Shown piece after piece: positions 1-7,896 of a stretch of 37,500 nucleotides of DNA; positions within the stretch are counted from its first letter, which is position 1, and each line of letters opens with the position of its first letter. This DNA comes from Opitutia bacterium (GTDB taxonomy: Bacteria; Verrucomicrobiota; Verrucomicrobiae; Opitutales; UBA953), in assembly GCA_004558035.1 (NCBI GenBank), contig SFEJ01000031.1, forward strand, positions 1 to 37,500. The letters run 5' to 3'. A model generated the notes under the pieces. That model had not been told where the DNA came from. It ran no database searches and saw only the letters and a list, made by a program, of their open reading frames with translations. A program made the position numbers and the translations under genes.

Positions 1-564
1 TACAATATGCTTGAAGCTGAGATTGCAGATGCTGCTGCATTTCTCGAAGAACATCTTGCTTTCGAAAATGCCGCCTCAAAGATAGAGCGCAGAGTGCGTG
101 GGGAATTGTCGCGCGTGCGCTACGCATTAGAGGATTGGAAAGAAGTTCTCATGGAATACATTCCGTTCTTTAATGAAAGAACGGATTGGAAAAAAATACT
201 GCTTGATGCTGCAGGAGACAGCGTCTTGGCATATCTAAATCCTTACGTGGGAATCGTCAAAAGTGTTAAAAACTATCTTGATATTGATTCCGGGAATAAA
301 GAGCGGAAGCGAAAATTTGAAGCATTGACATCACGAACAGAAAAGATTCACGGGCGTCTTGTTGACGTAGAAAACGATTTGTGTTCATCTTTTGTTGATT
401 TTTTTGCTGAAATTCAAGAAAATTTAAAAGGAGATGCTTTAGGAAAAGAGCGTAAACGAGGATCTAGAAAAAAGAAGAATTTGTTTTGCATGCAGTGCGG
501 GGAAGAAAATCCGACCAATGCAAAGTTTTGCCATAATTGCGGATCTCGCCTTCGAAAATCATAA
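1..564 (+). CDS. Protein with C-terminal zinc ribbon, probably the 3' end of a longer gene
   Basis: The frame is open to the first base and its first ATG is at 7, so this may be the end of a larger gene. The visible ~185 residues are mostly charged and helical. A more hydrophobic patch lies near residues 65-90 (DAAGDSVLAYLNPYVGIVKS). A basic linker follows, then a zinc ribbon with two Cys pairs, CMQCG and CHNCG, 14 residues apart. No catalytic motif is visible. Base composition is clearly AT-richer than the rest of the window, and the gene contains no copy of the GGGAACG motif that is dense elsewhere, which suggests recent acquisition. It lies 299 bases before a dynamin-like GTPase, so it could be the tail of another protein of that kind, but this is a guess. 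Function unknown. Confidence 0.6.
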   Translation, partial: YNMLEAEIADAAAFLEEHLAFENAASKIERRVRGELSRVRYALEDWKEVLMEYIPFFNERTDWKKILLDAAGDSVLAYLNPYVGIVKSVKNYLDIDSGNKERKRKFEALTSRTEKIHGRLVDVENDLCSSFVDFFAEIQENLKGDALGKERKRGSRKKKNLFCMQCGEENPTNAKFCHNCGSRLRKS

Positions 565-863
565 AATCTTTAGGGTATAGTATCCTTCTGAACTTGCTTG
601 TGCGGGCGAAAGTTTATTTTCACTTCAGAAACAAAGATGTTCGTATCTCCCGAATTTATTCGCTTTCTCCAATTTTGTGAGCGTGTGCGCGACTTTTTCA
701 GGAAGGCTTCCGGCAAAGACGCGCGGGAACGCTCGCGCGTTTCGACCGAAAAACCTCCCGCGGAAGACGCGCGGAAAACGGAGCCGCCGCGCAAGAGCGA
801 CTGAACTTTCCCGCCCGTCGCAGACGGGAGCGGCACGCAATTCGAAACACAAGGAAAAACATC
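565..863. other. Intergenic gap, composition boundary
   Basis: I see no convincing gene here. A frame from TTG 598 or ATG 637 to 804 would encode 55-68 residues without any recognisable motif or ribosome binding site. The gap passes from AT-rich sequence to GC-rich sequence; the first GGGAACG copy of the window is at 725-731. A short hairpin, CCCGTC-GCA-GACGGG, lies at 814-828, with no T-tract. The leader of the following GTPase gene carries an AAGGA about 9 bases before ATG 864. Confidence 0.5.
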
Positions 864-2924
864 ATGATGAACGACAACGGAAAGACTGCAGGAATTCTGA
901 CGGCGGGGGAACGCAACCTCGTCGACGAAACGAAAAAGACGCTCAAAGAGGGGCTGAAGACGCTGCGCGAGAGCGCGGGAACGGGCGACGTCGTCGCCGC
1001 GTGGGAAAACGTGCTGCGGGAACTGTGCGGCTTCGATTCGGAGCTCTTCATCGTCTCGACGATGGGCATGCTGAAGGCGGGAAAATCCTCGCTCGTCAAT
1101 CTGCTCGCGCGCTCCCGGTCGGCGTCTCCGACGGGCTACGGTTCGGACACGACGCTGCGGCCGGCGCTCGTCATGCAGGCGACCCAGGAAAAGCCGGAGG
1201 GCGAAATCGAAGTCTGGTTCGAGAACGATCCTGCAGGCGCGGACGGTGAGAACGGCGCGGCGGAGAGCCGCCGGAAGCTTCTCGCGTCCGTCTTCGATTA
1301 CCTGCGCGGCGTCGCGGAAGAGCCGAAGAAAGCGCGCAAGGCTTCGCACGCGCTCACGTCCGAAAAGCTCGAAGCCGTCCTTTGCAAGCCGTACGGAGGG
1401 CAGGGGAACGAGCTGCCGAGCGAGCCGCTCATCGTCGTCGTCCGCGTGCAGCGCGTCGAGAAGTCGCTGCTGTCCGACAAGGTCGTCGTGCTGGACACGC
1501 CCGGGCTGGATTCGATGAATTCCGAGTGGACGAATTCGGGCTGGTATCATTGGCTGATGGCGGAGAGCGACTTGCTTCTGTTTCTGCAGAGCAGCGTCGC
1601 GCCGCTGAACCAGTCCGCGGGAACGGTGATTCGGAAAATCAAGGAGGAAAACCGGCGCATCCCGATTTGGCTGATTCAGAACCGCATGGAGGCGAAACAC
1701 TGGATGACCGAAGAGACGCAGGTGGAAGAAAACGAGGAGCAGCGCGGAAAGGCGCTGAAAAATTTCGAGAATTTGGGGCTCAAGAATCCGCCTCAGTACA
1801 CGGTGAATCTCGGCAAGGCGACGACGGCGATTTTCGAATCGGAGAAAATCGACCCCGGGAAAAATCTCGAAAAGAAAGATCTGGAGAAGGATTCCGGATT
1901 CGGCGCTCTTGAAGACGCCGTCAAAGAAAATCTTCAGAACAATGCCGCTCGGCAGCGCCGGGACAATTGCGCCAACAAGGTGCTCGCCGAATACGGGAAC
2001 GCCGAAAAGCTTGTCGAAGACTTCCGCAGGAGAAAGGTCGAAGAGGCGAGCGTGCAGCTTGACGAGAAGAAAAAGAAAATCGAGCGCGCGTTCAAGGCGT
2101 TGGAGAATTTGTTTGAACCGACGAAAACGCCGGAAGGCTACCGTTGGACGCGAATCCGCGACGAAGACGTCCGTTTCGACGGCGGGCTTTTCAAGTTCTG
2201 CGGAGACGAGTACGAGAAAGCGATTGATGGAACGTTCGGGAAAGACGGCGTCAAAGTCAAAGAACTGAACGATTTTAAGACGCGGCAGCTTGAGGACGCG
2301 AGGAGACGCGTACGCGGCGTACGGCTTGACTTCTGCCTCGAAAAGATTTCTTGGAGCGATGGTGAAAACGGTGCCAGGCAGCCGCTGAACTCCAAAATTT
2401 CCGATGCCTTCAAAGCGTTCTGCACGAGAATCAAAGACGGGAACGCCGACGCCTGGGAGACGCTGAAGGCGGACTGGGTTGAGCGTGGATCTGTCGACGA
2501 ACGGATCGAGCTCGGCGGAGAGGCCGGCGAATGCTTTTTTCGGGATTACGATTCTGCCGGGAAGACATGGTGCTTCTTTGAAAAAAAACGCAGCGCCAGA
2601 GAAGCGAAAGACGTGCTTAGGGGCAATAAGGTCGAAGGCAAGACGCTCGAGGACACCTTGAAGGCGTACTTTGAGTCGGAAGAGAAAAAGGCGCGTCGGG
2701 GCGTCGCCGAGTGGGCGAACAACACGCTGGAGAAGCTCGCTCGCGGTTTTCTGAAAGAGCTCGACACGCGCCGCCGCACAGAAATCGAGAGAATCGATAA
2801 GGAACGCGAGGCTGCGGAACGCCTGAAAACTCGCTTGGATCAGGTGCTGGAGGTGCTGCGGAGCACGAGGGACAAATTTGCCGGAGGGATGAAGGTTGGC
2901 ACGGAGAGGGAGGGCGCGAGATGA
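864..2924 (+). CDS. Dynamin-like GTPase
   Basis: A 686-residue protein with a GTPase domain at the N-terminus. The P-loop is GMLKAGKSS at residues 68-76. A switch-I-like SDTTLRP lies at 94-100 and the G3 motif DTPGL at 211-215. The G4 position reads QNRME at 272-276 rather than a standard [NT]KxD. The rest is rich in Lys and Glu and predicted to be helical or coiled-coil, with a further long helical stretch near the C-terminus, as in the stalks of bacterial dynamin-like proteins, which bind and remodel membranes. No membrane segment is obvious, so membrane contact may come from the partner encoded next. ATG 864 has AAGGA upstream; ATG 867 is an equally possible start. The stop overlaps the next start (ATGA), so the two are translationally coupled. 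The family call is good; the cellular role is unknown. Confidence 0.82.
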   Translation: MMNDNGKTAGILTAGERNLVDETKKTLKEGLKTLRESAGTGDVVAAWENVLRELCGFDSELFIVSTMGMLKAGKSSLVNLLARSRSASPTGYGSDTTLRPALVMQATQEKPEGEIEVWFENDPAGADGENGAAESRRKLLASVFDYLRGVAEEPKKARKASHALTSEKLEAVLCKPYGGQGNELPSEPLIVVVRVQRVEKSLLSDKVVVLDTPGLDSMNSEWTNSGWYHWLMAESDLLLFLQSSVAPLNQSAGTVIRKIKEENRRIPIWLIQNRMEAKHWMTEETQVEENEEQRGKALKNFENLGLKNPPQYTVNLGKATTAIFESEKIDPGKNLEKKDLEKDSGFGALEDAVKENLQNNAARQRRDNCANKVLAEYGNAEKLVEDFRRRKVEEASVQLDEKKKKIERAFKALENLFEPTKTPEGYRWTRIRDEDVRFDGGLFKFCGDEYEKAIDGTFGKDGVKVKELNDFKTRQLEDARRRVRGVRLDFCLEKISWSDGENGARQPLNSKISDAFKAFCTRIKDGNADAWETLKADWVERGSVDERIELGGEAGECFFRDYDSAGKTWCFFEKKRSAREAKDVLRGNKVEGKTLEDTLKAYFESEEKKARRGVAEWANNTLEKLARGFLKELDTRRRTEIERIDKEREAAERLKTRLDQVLEVLRSTRDKFAGGMKVGTEREGAR

Positions 2925-3901
2925 AAAAGATTTTCAGATCTCCTTGGACGTGGTGCGCCGTCGCGTGCGCGGTGCTGTTCGCGGGGTCGGGGCTGCTGAT
3001 GCGCGGGAACGCGCTGAACGAGGCGCTGCCGGGCGGTTTTCTCGGCTGGTTTTTCTGGGGCGCGTTCGCGCTGCTCGTCTGGCGTTTTCTGATCGAGTCG
3101 CTCGTGGGTTTCTTCGGGCTGCCGCAGTGGAAAACCGAGGAGGAGATGGCGAAGCTGAGCGACGAGACGCGTCGGAAGTTTCTCGAAGACTACGCGGACC
3201 GCATGCAGAAGAACCTGGCGGACGCTCGCCGCGGGAACGCCGGGCTCGACGAGAAACTTGCCGCGGTCGAAAGCGCGAAGCGCGAGATGGATCCGTGTCG
3301 CCGCCTCGATGATTTGCGGGAAAGCCTCGGCGCACTGCGCGGGTTTCTTGAAGAGGAGTTTTGCGGAAAAATCATCGCCGCGCACATGAAGTACGGCGCG
3401 ATCGCGGTCGTCGTTTCGCAGAAAGGACTGCTGGATTCTCTCGTCGTTTTCGCGGTGCAGGTGAAGCTGATCGTCGCGCTGAGCCGCGCGCTGGGCCATC
3501 GTCCGTCGTGGGCGTTCGTTTCTTGCTGTTTGGCATGGGCGGTCGCGAACTCGCTGTTTTCGATGATTTTCGACGAGACGAACATCACGGAATCCGCAAT
3601 CGATTCGTTGGGTGAGATACTCGGAGCGAAGTCCGGCGGACTGCTTGGGGAAATCCCGTTTATGAAGACGTGGGCGAATCTCGCGATGCAGGCGGCGACC
3701 GCCGCAGCGTCCGTGTACGTCACGGGAACGTTGGTGCGTTCCCGCCTGCTCGGAAGCGCCGAGAAGAAGACGATGAAGGAGCTGTTGCGGATTCGTCTGA
3801 AGGGCTACAAGGAGGCGGCGAAAATCGTCCTGGGAATGATTTCCGGGAAAAGGAACGCAGAGGCGCCGGAGCCCCGCGAGGAAGTCGCGACGGAAACTTG
3901 A
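2921..3901 (+). CDS. Membrane protein, DUF697/YcjF-like, partner of the GTPase
   Basis: A 326-residue protein. Two hydrophobic segments lie at about residues 7-25 and 41-62. A charged helical region (about 68-140) follows, then a second hydrophobic region (about 155-275). The start of that region, VVSQKGLLDSLVVFAVQVKL followed by LSRALGHRPS, resembles the DUF697 domain of YcjF-type proteins, which are often encoded next to GTPases. The start ATG overlaps the stop of the upstream GTPase gene by four bases, so the pair is probably made together. I infer that this protein recruits or anchors the GTPase at the inner membrane. A bidirectional terminator lies about 75 bases downstream. The DUF697 assignment is from pattern only and should be taken as likely, not certain. 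Confidence 0.7.
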   Translation: MKKIFRSPWTWCAVACAVLFAGSGLLMRGNALNEALPGGFLGWFFWGAFALLVWRFLIESLVGFFGLPQWKTEEEMAKLSDETRRKFLEDYADRMQKNLADARRGNAGLDEKLAAVESAKREMDPCRRLDDLRESLGALRGFLEEEFCGKIIAAHMKYGAIAVVVSQKGLLDSLVVFAVQVKLIVALSRALGHRPSWAFVSCCLAWAVANSLFSMIFDETNITESAIDSLGEILGAKSGGLLGEIPFMKTWANLAMQAATAAASVYVTGTLVRSRLLGSAEKKTMKELLRIRLKGYKEAAKIVLGMISGKRNAEAPEPREEVATET

Positions 3902-3974
3902 GAACCTGAAGGTTTCGCGCGAGGGAACAGAACTGTCGGACGATTGCCGAAAACGTACGTTGCAAATCTTTCGC

Positions 3975-4020
3975 GAAAAAGCCCGCAATCGCTGTATTTA
4001 AGCGGGATTGCGGGCTTTTC
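3975..4020. terminator. Bidirectional intrinsic terminator
   Basis: The arms GAAAAAGCCCGCAATC (3975-3990) and GATTGCGGGCTTTTC (4006-4020) form a long GC-rich stem with an inner GCTG/AGCG region and loop. A-tract on the left and T-tract on the right let it end transcripts from both sides: the GTPase/membrane-protein operon on the plus strand and the two tRNA genes on the minus strand. Confidence 0.85.
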
Positions 4021-4024
4021 TTAA

Positions 4025-4099
4025 TGGTAGGGCGCCGGGGACTCGAACCCCGAACCAATTGCTTAAAAGGCAACTGCTCTACCATTGAGCTAGCGCCCC
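4025..4099 (-). tRNA. tRNA-Lys (anticodon TTT)
   Basis: Read on the minus strand, a full cloverleaf is visible: acceptor GGGGCGC pairing with GCGCCCT (one G-T pair at the end), D-arm GCTC/GAGC, anticodon stem GTTGC/GCAAT with loop CTTTTAA (anticodon TTT), and T-arm CGGGG-TTCGAGT-CCCCG. The discriminator A and the CCA end are encoded (CCA = 4025-4027 on the plus strand). Confidence 0.96.
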
Positions 4100-4122
4100 A
4101 CTCAAAAAATCTTTTTTTTAAG

Positions 4123-4197
4123 TGGCGCGCCCGCGAGGATTCGAACCCCGAACGAGTGATCCGTAGTCACTAGTGATATCCATTTCACCACGGGCGC
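4123..4197 (-). tRNA. tRNA-Arg (anticodon ACG)
   Basis: On the minus strand: acceptor GCGCCCG/CGGGCGC, D-arm GTGA/TCAC, anticodon stem AGTGA/TCACT with loop CTACGGA (anticodon ACG, expected to be read as ICG for CGU/CGC/CGA), a T-arm with the TTCGAAT loop, discriminator G and an encoded CCA. It lies 23 bases upstream of tRNA-Lys in the direction of transcription, so the two are probably one transcript ended by the terminator at 3975-4020. Confidence 0.96.
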
Positions 4198-4213
4198 GTT
4201 AAAAGTAAGAGCT

Positions 4214-4242
4214 AATAAAACTTTTTTCGCGGACGGGCGCAA
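4214..4242 (-). promoter_or_regulatory. Possible promoter of the tRNA-Arg/tRNA-Lys unit
   Basis: On the minus strand, TTGCGC (4237-4242) and TTTATT (4214-4219) are 17 bases apart and end 16 bases before the mature tRNA-Arg. Both are imperfect sigma-70 hexamers. Spacing and position are right, but the match is modest. Confidence 0.4.
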
Positions 4243-4258
4243 GCGTTTTTTTGAAAAA

Positions 4259-5356
4259 ATGATTTTTTATTTTCGCCGCGCGGCGTTTTGGCGTTTCAAA
4301 ACGCGGGAACGCAAGGCAGAATCGACGATTTCCGTGAAAAAATTTTCCAGTCTCATTTCAAGCCTTGCCGTCTTCGCCGCGCTCGCGTGCGGAAACGTCG
4401 TCGCGCGCGCCGAAATCGTCTTCGCGAACGGCGTGTCGCTCGAATCCGGCTGGTACGACGTGAACAAGGCCTACGTGCCGGCGAAGATCGTCGTCGACGA
4501 GTCGGGAGCGCATTACGTTCCCGCCGTCAGGGACGCGGAAACGCTCTACTCGAACAGCGACTACAATCTGTGCTGGGCAGCGACCGCAAGCAACATGCTC
4601 CAGTGGTGGCAGGACCGCATCGGTCCCGAATACGTTCCCGCGGGAACGCCGAACGGCACGTGGGACGCGCCCTACGCCGACCGAGGGCAACTGGAAATCT
4701 ACAAGACCTTCTGCGAAAACTGGACGGACGCCGGCGGGTTCATCGAAACCGGGCTCGCGTGGTGGCTCGACGGCTCGTATCTCTACGGGAATTACGCAAC
4801 GGAACTCGTCGCGAAAGGCGCGTCTTTCGTGAAGGAAGACGCGGTTTCGAGCGGCGGCTATTTCGCGAAGATGCTCAATTCGGCATCCGACTTCATCGGC
4901 ACTTTTCAATTTTCGGAAACGGCGACGACCGCCGACGTCGCGAAAGACTTGGCTTATTTTTTTGAAAACGACTGCCTGATCGGGCTCGCCATAAACAACG
5001 GCGGGAGCGTCGGACACGCGATCACCTGCTGGGGCGTCGAAACGGATGCGGCCGGAGGCGTCACGCTGTATTACACGGACTCCGACGACTGCAAGACGAA
5101 TCTGGAGGAAGGCATCGACGCGAGCGTGAGCGGCAGCGGGGAGGAGCTGAAGAGCATGAGCGTCACGGTGACCGAAGGGGTCGTGAATCTCGGCTACTCC
5201 CAGACCAAGCAATGGACGCTCAGCAGCTTCACGGCTTTCGCCGCGCCCGTGATCGTCGTTCCCGAGCCGTCGGCGTTCGGGCTGTTCGCGGGCGCGGGCA
5301 CGCTCGTCTTCGCGGCGCTGCGGCGTCGGCGGCGGCGCGCGGTCAGGTCTTCCTGA
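4259..5356 (+). CDS. IdeS/Mac-like cysteine endopeptidase (C66-type) with PEP-CTERM anchor
   Basis: A 365-residue exported protein. The core resembles streptococcal IdeS, which cleaves IgG. It has GWYDVNK (64-70), NLCWAATASNMLQWW (103-117) with the likely nucleophile Cys105, GHAITCWGV (252-260) with the likely catalytic His253, and YTDSD (272-276) with Asp274 and Asp276. These match IdeS CGAATAGNMLHWW, SHVINLWG and YVTDSD in order and spacing. The C-terminus is a PEP-CTERM signal: VPEPSAFGLF (334-343), a hydrophobic stretch and an Arg run. Such tails are processed by exosortase and anchor exopolysaccharide-associated surface proteins. ATG 4259 gives an unusually long N-region; GTG 4334 would start right at the signal peptide (KKFSSLISSLAVFAALA) and may be the true start. 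The gene ends 14 bases inside ftsZ, which converges on it. The substrate is unknown; host immunoglobulin is only one possibility. Confidence 0.82.
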   Translation: MIFYFRRAAFWRFKTRERKAESTISVKKFSSLISSLAVFAALACGNVVARAEIVFANGVSLESGWYDVNKAYVPAKIVVDESGAHYVPAVRDAETLYSNSDYNLCWAATASNMLQWWQDRIGPEYVPAGTPNGTWDAPYADRGQLEIYKTFCENWTDAGGFIETGLAWWLDGSYLYGNYATELVAKGASFVKEDAVSSGGYFAKMLNSASDFIGTFQFSETATTADVAKDLAYFFENDCLIGLAINNGGSVGHAITCWGVETDAAGGVTLYYTDSDDCKTNLEEGIDASVSGSGEELKSMSVTVTEGVVNLGYSQTKQWTLSSFTAFAAPVIVVPEPSAFGLFAGAGTLVFAALRRRRRRAVRSS

Positions 5357-6602
5357 GGCGCTTGCGGCGCACGTCGATTTCGTTCTGCAGGTTCACGCGC
5401 TTGCGGCGGAACGTCGGCGCGTCGAGATCGATGCCTTCGTAGAGGCGCTTGCGCATCGCCTGAAAGACGCCGCGGTCGGGATCGAAAAGCATCGCGTCCT
5501 CGGTCTCTTCGGGCGCGGAGACGGGCGCGTCGTCTTCGGGCGCGGCGGTCTTTTTCGGCGCGGGAACGAAGCTGTCGCGCTTGCGTCTCGCGGCGCGGAT
5601 TTCGCCGGCGCCGATGACGCAGATTTCGATGGAGTCTCCGCGCTCGGGCACGACGGCGATTTTCGTGAACATGCGTTCTTCGCCGCCGAAGCGCGCCTGG
5701 ACGCGTCCGGCGACGTCGTCCACGACGCTCGCGGCGGGGGGCGTTCCCGCCTCGATGCGGAGCAGCAGCGTGTCGGAGCGCGCGGCGGCGACGGTCGTCT
5801 TCGAGAGCGGGCAGCGGAGCAGTTCGCCCAGCGCGTTTTCCGCGGCGGTCTCCGCGCCGGAGCCCTCGCCGACGGCGAAGAGCGTGCGCGCGCCGACGAC
5901 GGGGAAGATGCTGCGGAACGTCGCGAAATCGAGCCGCGCGTCCGGGTTGCCGGCGAAGAGCGTTTCCGCGAAGACGCGGACGCCGCGCGCGATCCAGGCG
6001 GCGGCGGGGCGGTGAAAGGCGCCGCTGGGCTCGCGGCTTTCGGCGGCGTCGAGCGCGTCGTTTTCCGCGAGCACGAAGGCGTTGCAGCGCGCGCGGAGCT
6101 TTTCGACGGCGGCGTCCGCCTGGCCGGTGAAGAGCGCGCCTTCGTCGGAATACGGGCGCGTGGCGAAGCAGACGACGACGACGCCCATCTCCCGCGCGAT
6201 TTCGACGATCGCGGGCGCGGCGCCGCTGCCGGTTCCGTGGCCGAGCGCGACGACGAGAAAGAGCAGGTCCGTCTTTTCGAAGAGCGCGCGGATCTCCGCC
6301 TCGCTTTCGCGGGCGGCCGCCGCGCCGCGTTCGGGGTTCGTTCCCGCGCCGAATCCGCGCAGCGCCTTCGCGCCGATCAGGATTTTTTTCGCGCCCGCGA
6401 CGGCGATTTTGGAAAGGTCGGCTCCGGACGCGTCGACGAAGACGCGCTCGAGCGGGAACGCGTCCGCGCGGACTTCCGCGGCGATCGCGTTTCCGCCGCC
6501 GCCGACGCCCATGAGCACCGCCGCGGGCAGACCCGCCGGAGGCGCGTCGGTCTCGGCGGGAGCGTTTTCGGGAGGAGTTTCGTTTTCGATTTCCGTGAGC
6601 AT
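5343..6602 (-). CDS. ftsZ: Divergent cell-division protein FtsZ
   Basis: A 419-residue tubulin-fold GTPase that forms the division ring. Visible elements are MGVGGGGNAI (31-40), the tubulin signature as ALGHGTGSGAAP (119-130, usually GGGTGTGAAP), a T7-loop region around DARLDFATFR (221-230), and a C-terminal tail with LDAPTFRRKR (393-402), which resembles the conserved FtsA-binding peptide. The T7 loop is unusual. Asp225 matches E. coli Asp209, but the positions of Asn207 and Asp212 are Arg223 and Thr228. Overall identity to standard FtsZ looks low. Start ATG 6602 follows ftsA by 47 bases. The gene is last in the ftsQ-ftsA-ftsZ order and its stop overlaps the convergent protease gene. The identity rests on both the motifs and the gene order. 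Confidence 0.9.
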   Translation of the reverse strand: MLTEIENETPPENAPAETDAPPAGLPAAVLMGVGGGGNAIAAEVRADAFPLERVFVDASGADLSKIAVAGAKKILIGAKALRGFGAGTNPERGAAAARESEAEIRALFEKTDLLFLVVALGHGTGSGAAPAIVEIAREMGVVVVCFATRPYSDEGALFTGQADAAVEKLRARCNAFVLAENDALDAAESREPSGAFHRPAAAWIARGVRVFAETLFAGNPDARLDFATFRSIFPVVGARTLFAVGEGSGAETAAENALGELLRCPLSKTTVAAARSDTLLLRIEAGTPPAASVVDDVAGRVQARFGGEERMFTKIAVVPERGDSIEICVIGAGEIRAARRKRDSFVPAPKKTAAPEDDAPVSAPEETEDAMLFDPDRGVFQAMRKRLYEGIDLDAPTFRRKRVNLQNEIDVRRKRLRKT

Positions 6603-6649
6603 GATTTTCGTTTTCGGTTCGGATTCGCGGGGCGGCGGGAAGGCGGTTT

Positions 6650-7888
6650 TCAGTGCGAGAAAAGCGCGCGGCGGAGGCGCGTCCAGAAGCTCTGTTCCGC
6701 GGCGCGGCGCAGCGCTTCTTCGCGGGCGCGGCGGAAGAGCTCCGCCATGCCGACGACGACGCTGAACTTCGGGTGCACGCCGTCGCGTTCGGCGTTGAGC
6801 GTCTCTTCGCGCCGCGCGTAGGCGAATTCCGGCGCGGCGAGAAAGACTTCCGCGTCGAAGACCTGTCCGGCGACGTCGGCGATCTCGGGAAGCAGCGACG
6901 TGCCGCCCGTGAGCCGGACGGAGCCGACGTCCGTGTCCTCGCCGATTTTCCTGCGGACGAGCTCGAAGATTTCGCGCACGCGCAGGTGCGTGACGAACTT
7001 CACCTTGAACACGGAATAGTGCGAGGCGAAGCCGGCGAGCTCGCCGGAAATCTCCGTGCCGGGCAGCGTGAATTCCGCGTCCAGATCGGCGTCGGAAAAC
7101 TTCGCGCGCGCGACGTGGAGCTTCGTCCATTCGGCGTTCTTTTCGGAAATCTGCAGCGCCTCGGAAATGTCGTTCGTGAGGTGGCGGCCGCCCACGGGAA
7201 CGACGCCGCTCATGACGACCATGCCGTCGCGGTAGAGGATGTAGTCCGTCGTTCCCGCGCCGATGTCGATGACGAGCCGGTTCTTGTCCGCCTCGGAACC
7301 CGTGGCGACGCCGGCGGCGGCGGCGAGCGAGGCGACGAAGATCTCCTCCACGCGCATGCCGTACTGGTTCGGAATCTGAATGAGCTCCGTCAGGTACGTC
7401 GTTCCCGCCTCGACGACCCAGAGATTGCAGGCGAGCTCGGCGCCGACGGCGCCCTCCGGATTCCTCATCGGGCGGGCGTCGAGCGTGAAGTTCTGCCGGA
7501 TGCGGTGGACGATCGTGCGCCCTTCGGCGACGCGGCGCGCCCAGGCGTCCGCGCGCGCGTCCTCGACGTCTGCTGCGGCGACGGTGCGGTTTTCGGACTT
7601 CACGCTCGTGAGGCCCTTGACCTGCGTTCCCGAGAGCTCGGGGCCGGAAAGCGAGAGGCACGCGAAGCGCAGCGGCAGCTTCAGATCCGCCCGTTTTTCC
7701 GCGCCGTTGAGCGCGTCGTGCACGCTTTCCTTGAGCCGGCGGATGTCCGTGATTTCGCCTTTGACCATGCCTTCCGTGGGCGCGGTGAAGGCGCCGACGA
7801 TTTCGACGGCGGGCGTGAAGCGCGCGAAGAGCACTTTGGTCTCGGCGCTTCCGATATCGATGAGAGCGATCATGTTTCTTGTGAGCAT
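6650..7888 (-). CDS. ftsA: Cell-division protein FtsA
   Basis: An actin-fold ATPase that tethers FtsZ to the membrane; 412 residues from ATG 7888, or 407 from ATG 7873 (MIALIDIG), and no clear Shine-Dalgarno decides between them. The actin-fold motifs are ALIDIGSAETKVLFARF near the N-terminus (phosphate 1), VIDIGAGTTDYILY (phosphate 2) and LTGGTSLLPEI (adenosine motif). The C-terminus, SFWTRLRRALFSH, is a plausible amphipathic membrane-targeting helix as in other FtsA proteins. The gene starts 8 bases after the ftsQ stop and precedes ftsZ, the classical division-gene order. Length is typical of the family. Confidence 0.94.
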   Translation of the reverse strand: MLTRNMIALIDIGSAETKVLFARFTPAVEIVGAFTAPTEGMVKGEITDIRRLKESVHDALNGAEKRADLKLPLRFACLSLSGPELSGTQVKGLTSVKSENRTVAAADVEDARADAWARRVAEGRTIVHRIRQNFTLDARPMRNPEGAVGAELACNLWVVEAGTTYLTELIQIPNQYGMRVEEIFVASLAAAAGVATGSEADKNRLVIDIGAGTTDYILYRDGMVVMSGVVPVGGRHLTNDISEALQISEKNAEWTKLHVARAKFSDADLDAEFTLPGTEISGELAGFASHYSVFKVKFVTHLRVREIFELVRRKIGEDTDVGSVRLTGGTSLLPEIADVAGQVFDAEVFLAAPEFAYARREETLNAERDGVHPKFSVVVGMAELFRRAREEALRRAAEQSFWTRLRRALFSH

Positions 7889-7896
7889 CGGGGAGG

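Noticed and set aside
598..804. Short plus-strand frame before the GTPase
   Set aside because: Starts with TTG or an internal ATG without ribosome site, no conserved feature; probably leader sequence.
570..1700. Minus-strand frame of 376 codons opposite the GTPase
   Set aside because: Arg-rich, no start context or family; it is a shadow of the GTPase coding sequence.
4101..4122. A/T-rich stretch between the tRNA genes as a terminator
   Set aside because: It has T and A runs but no GC-rich stem; the real stem-loop is at 3975-4020.
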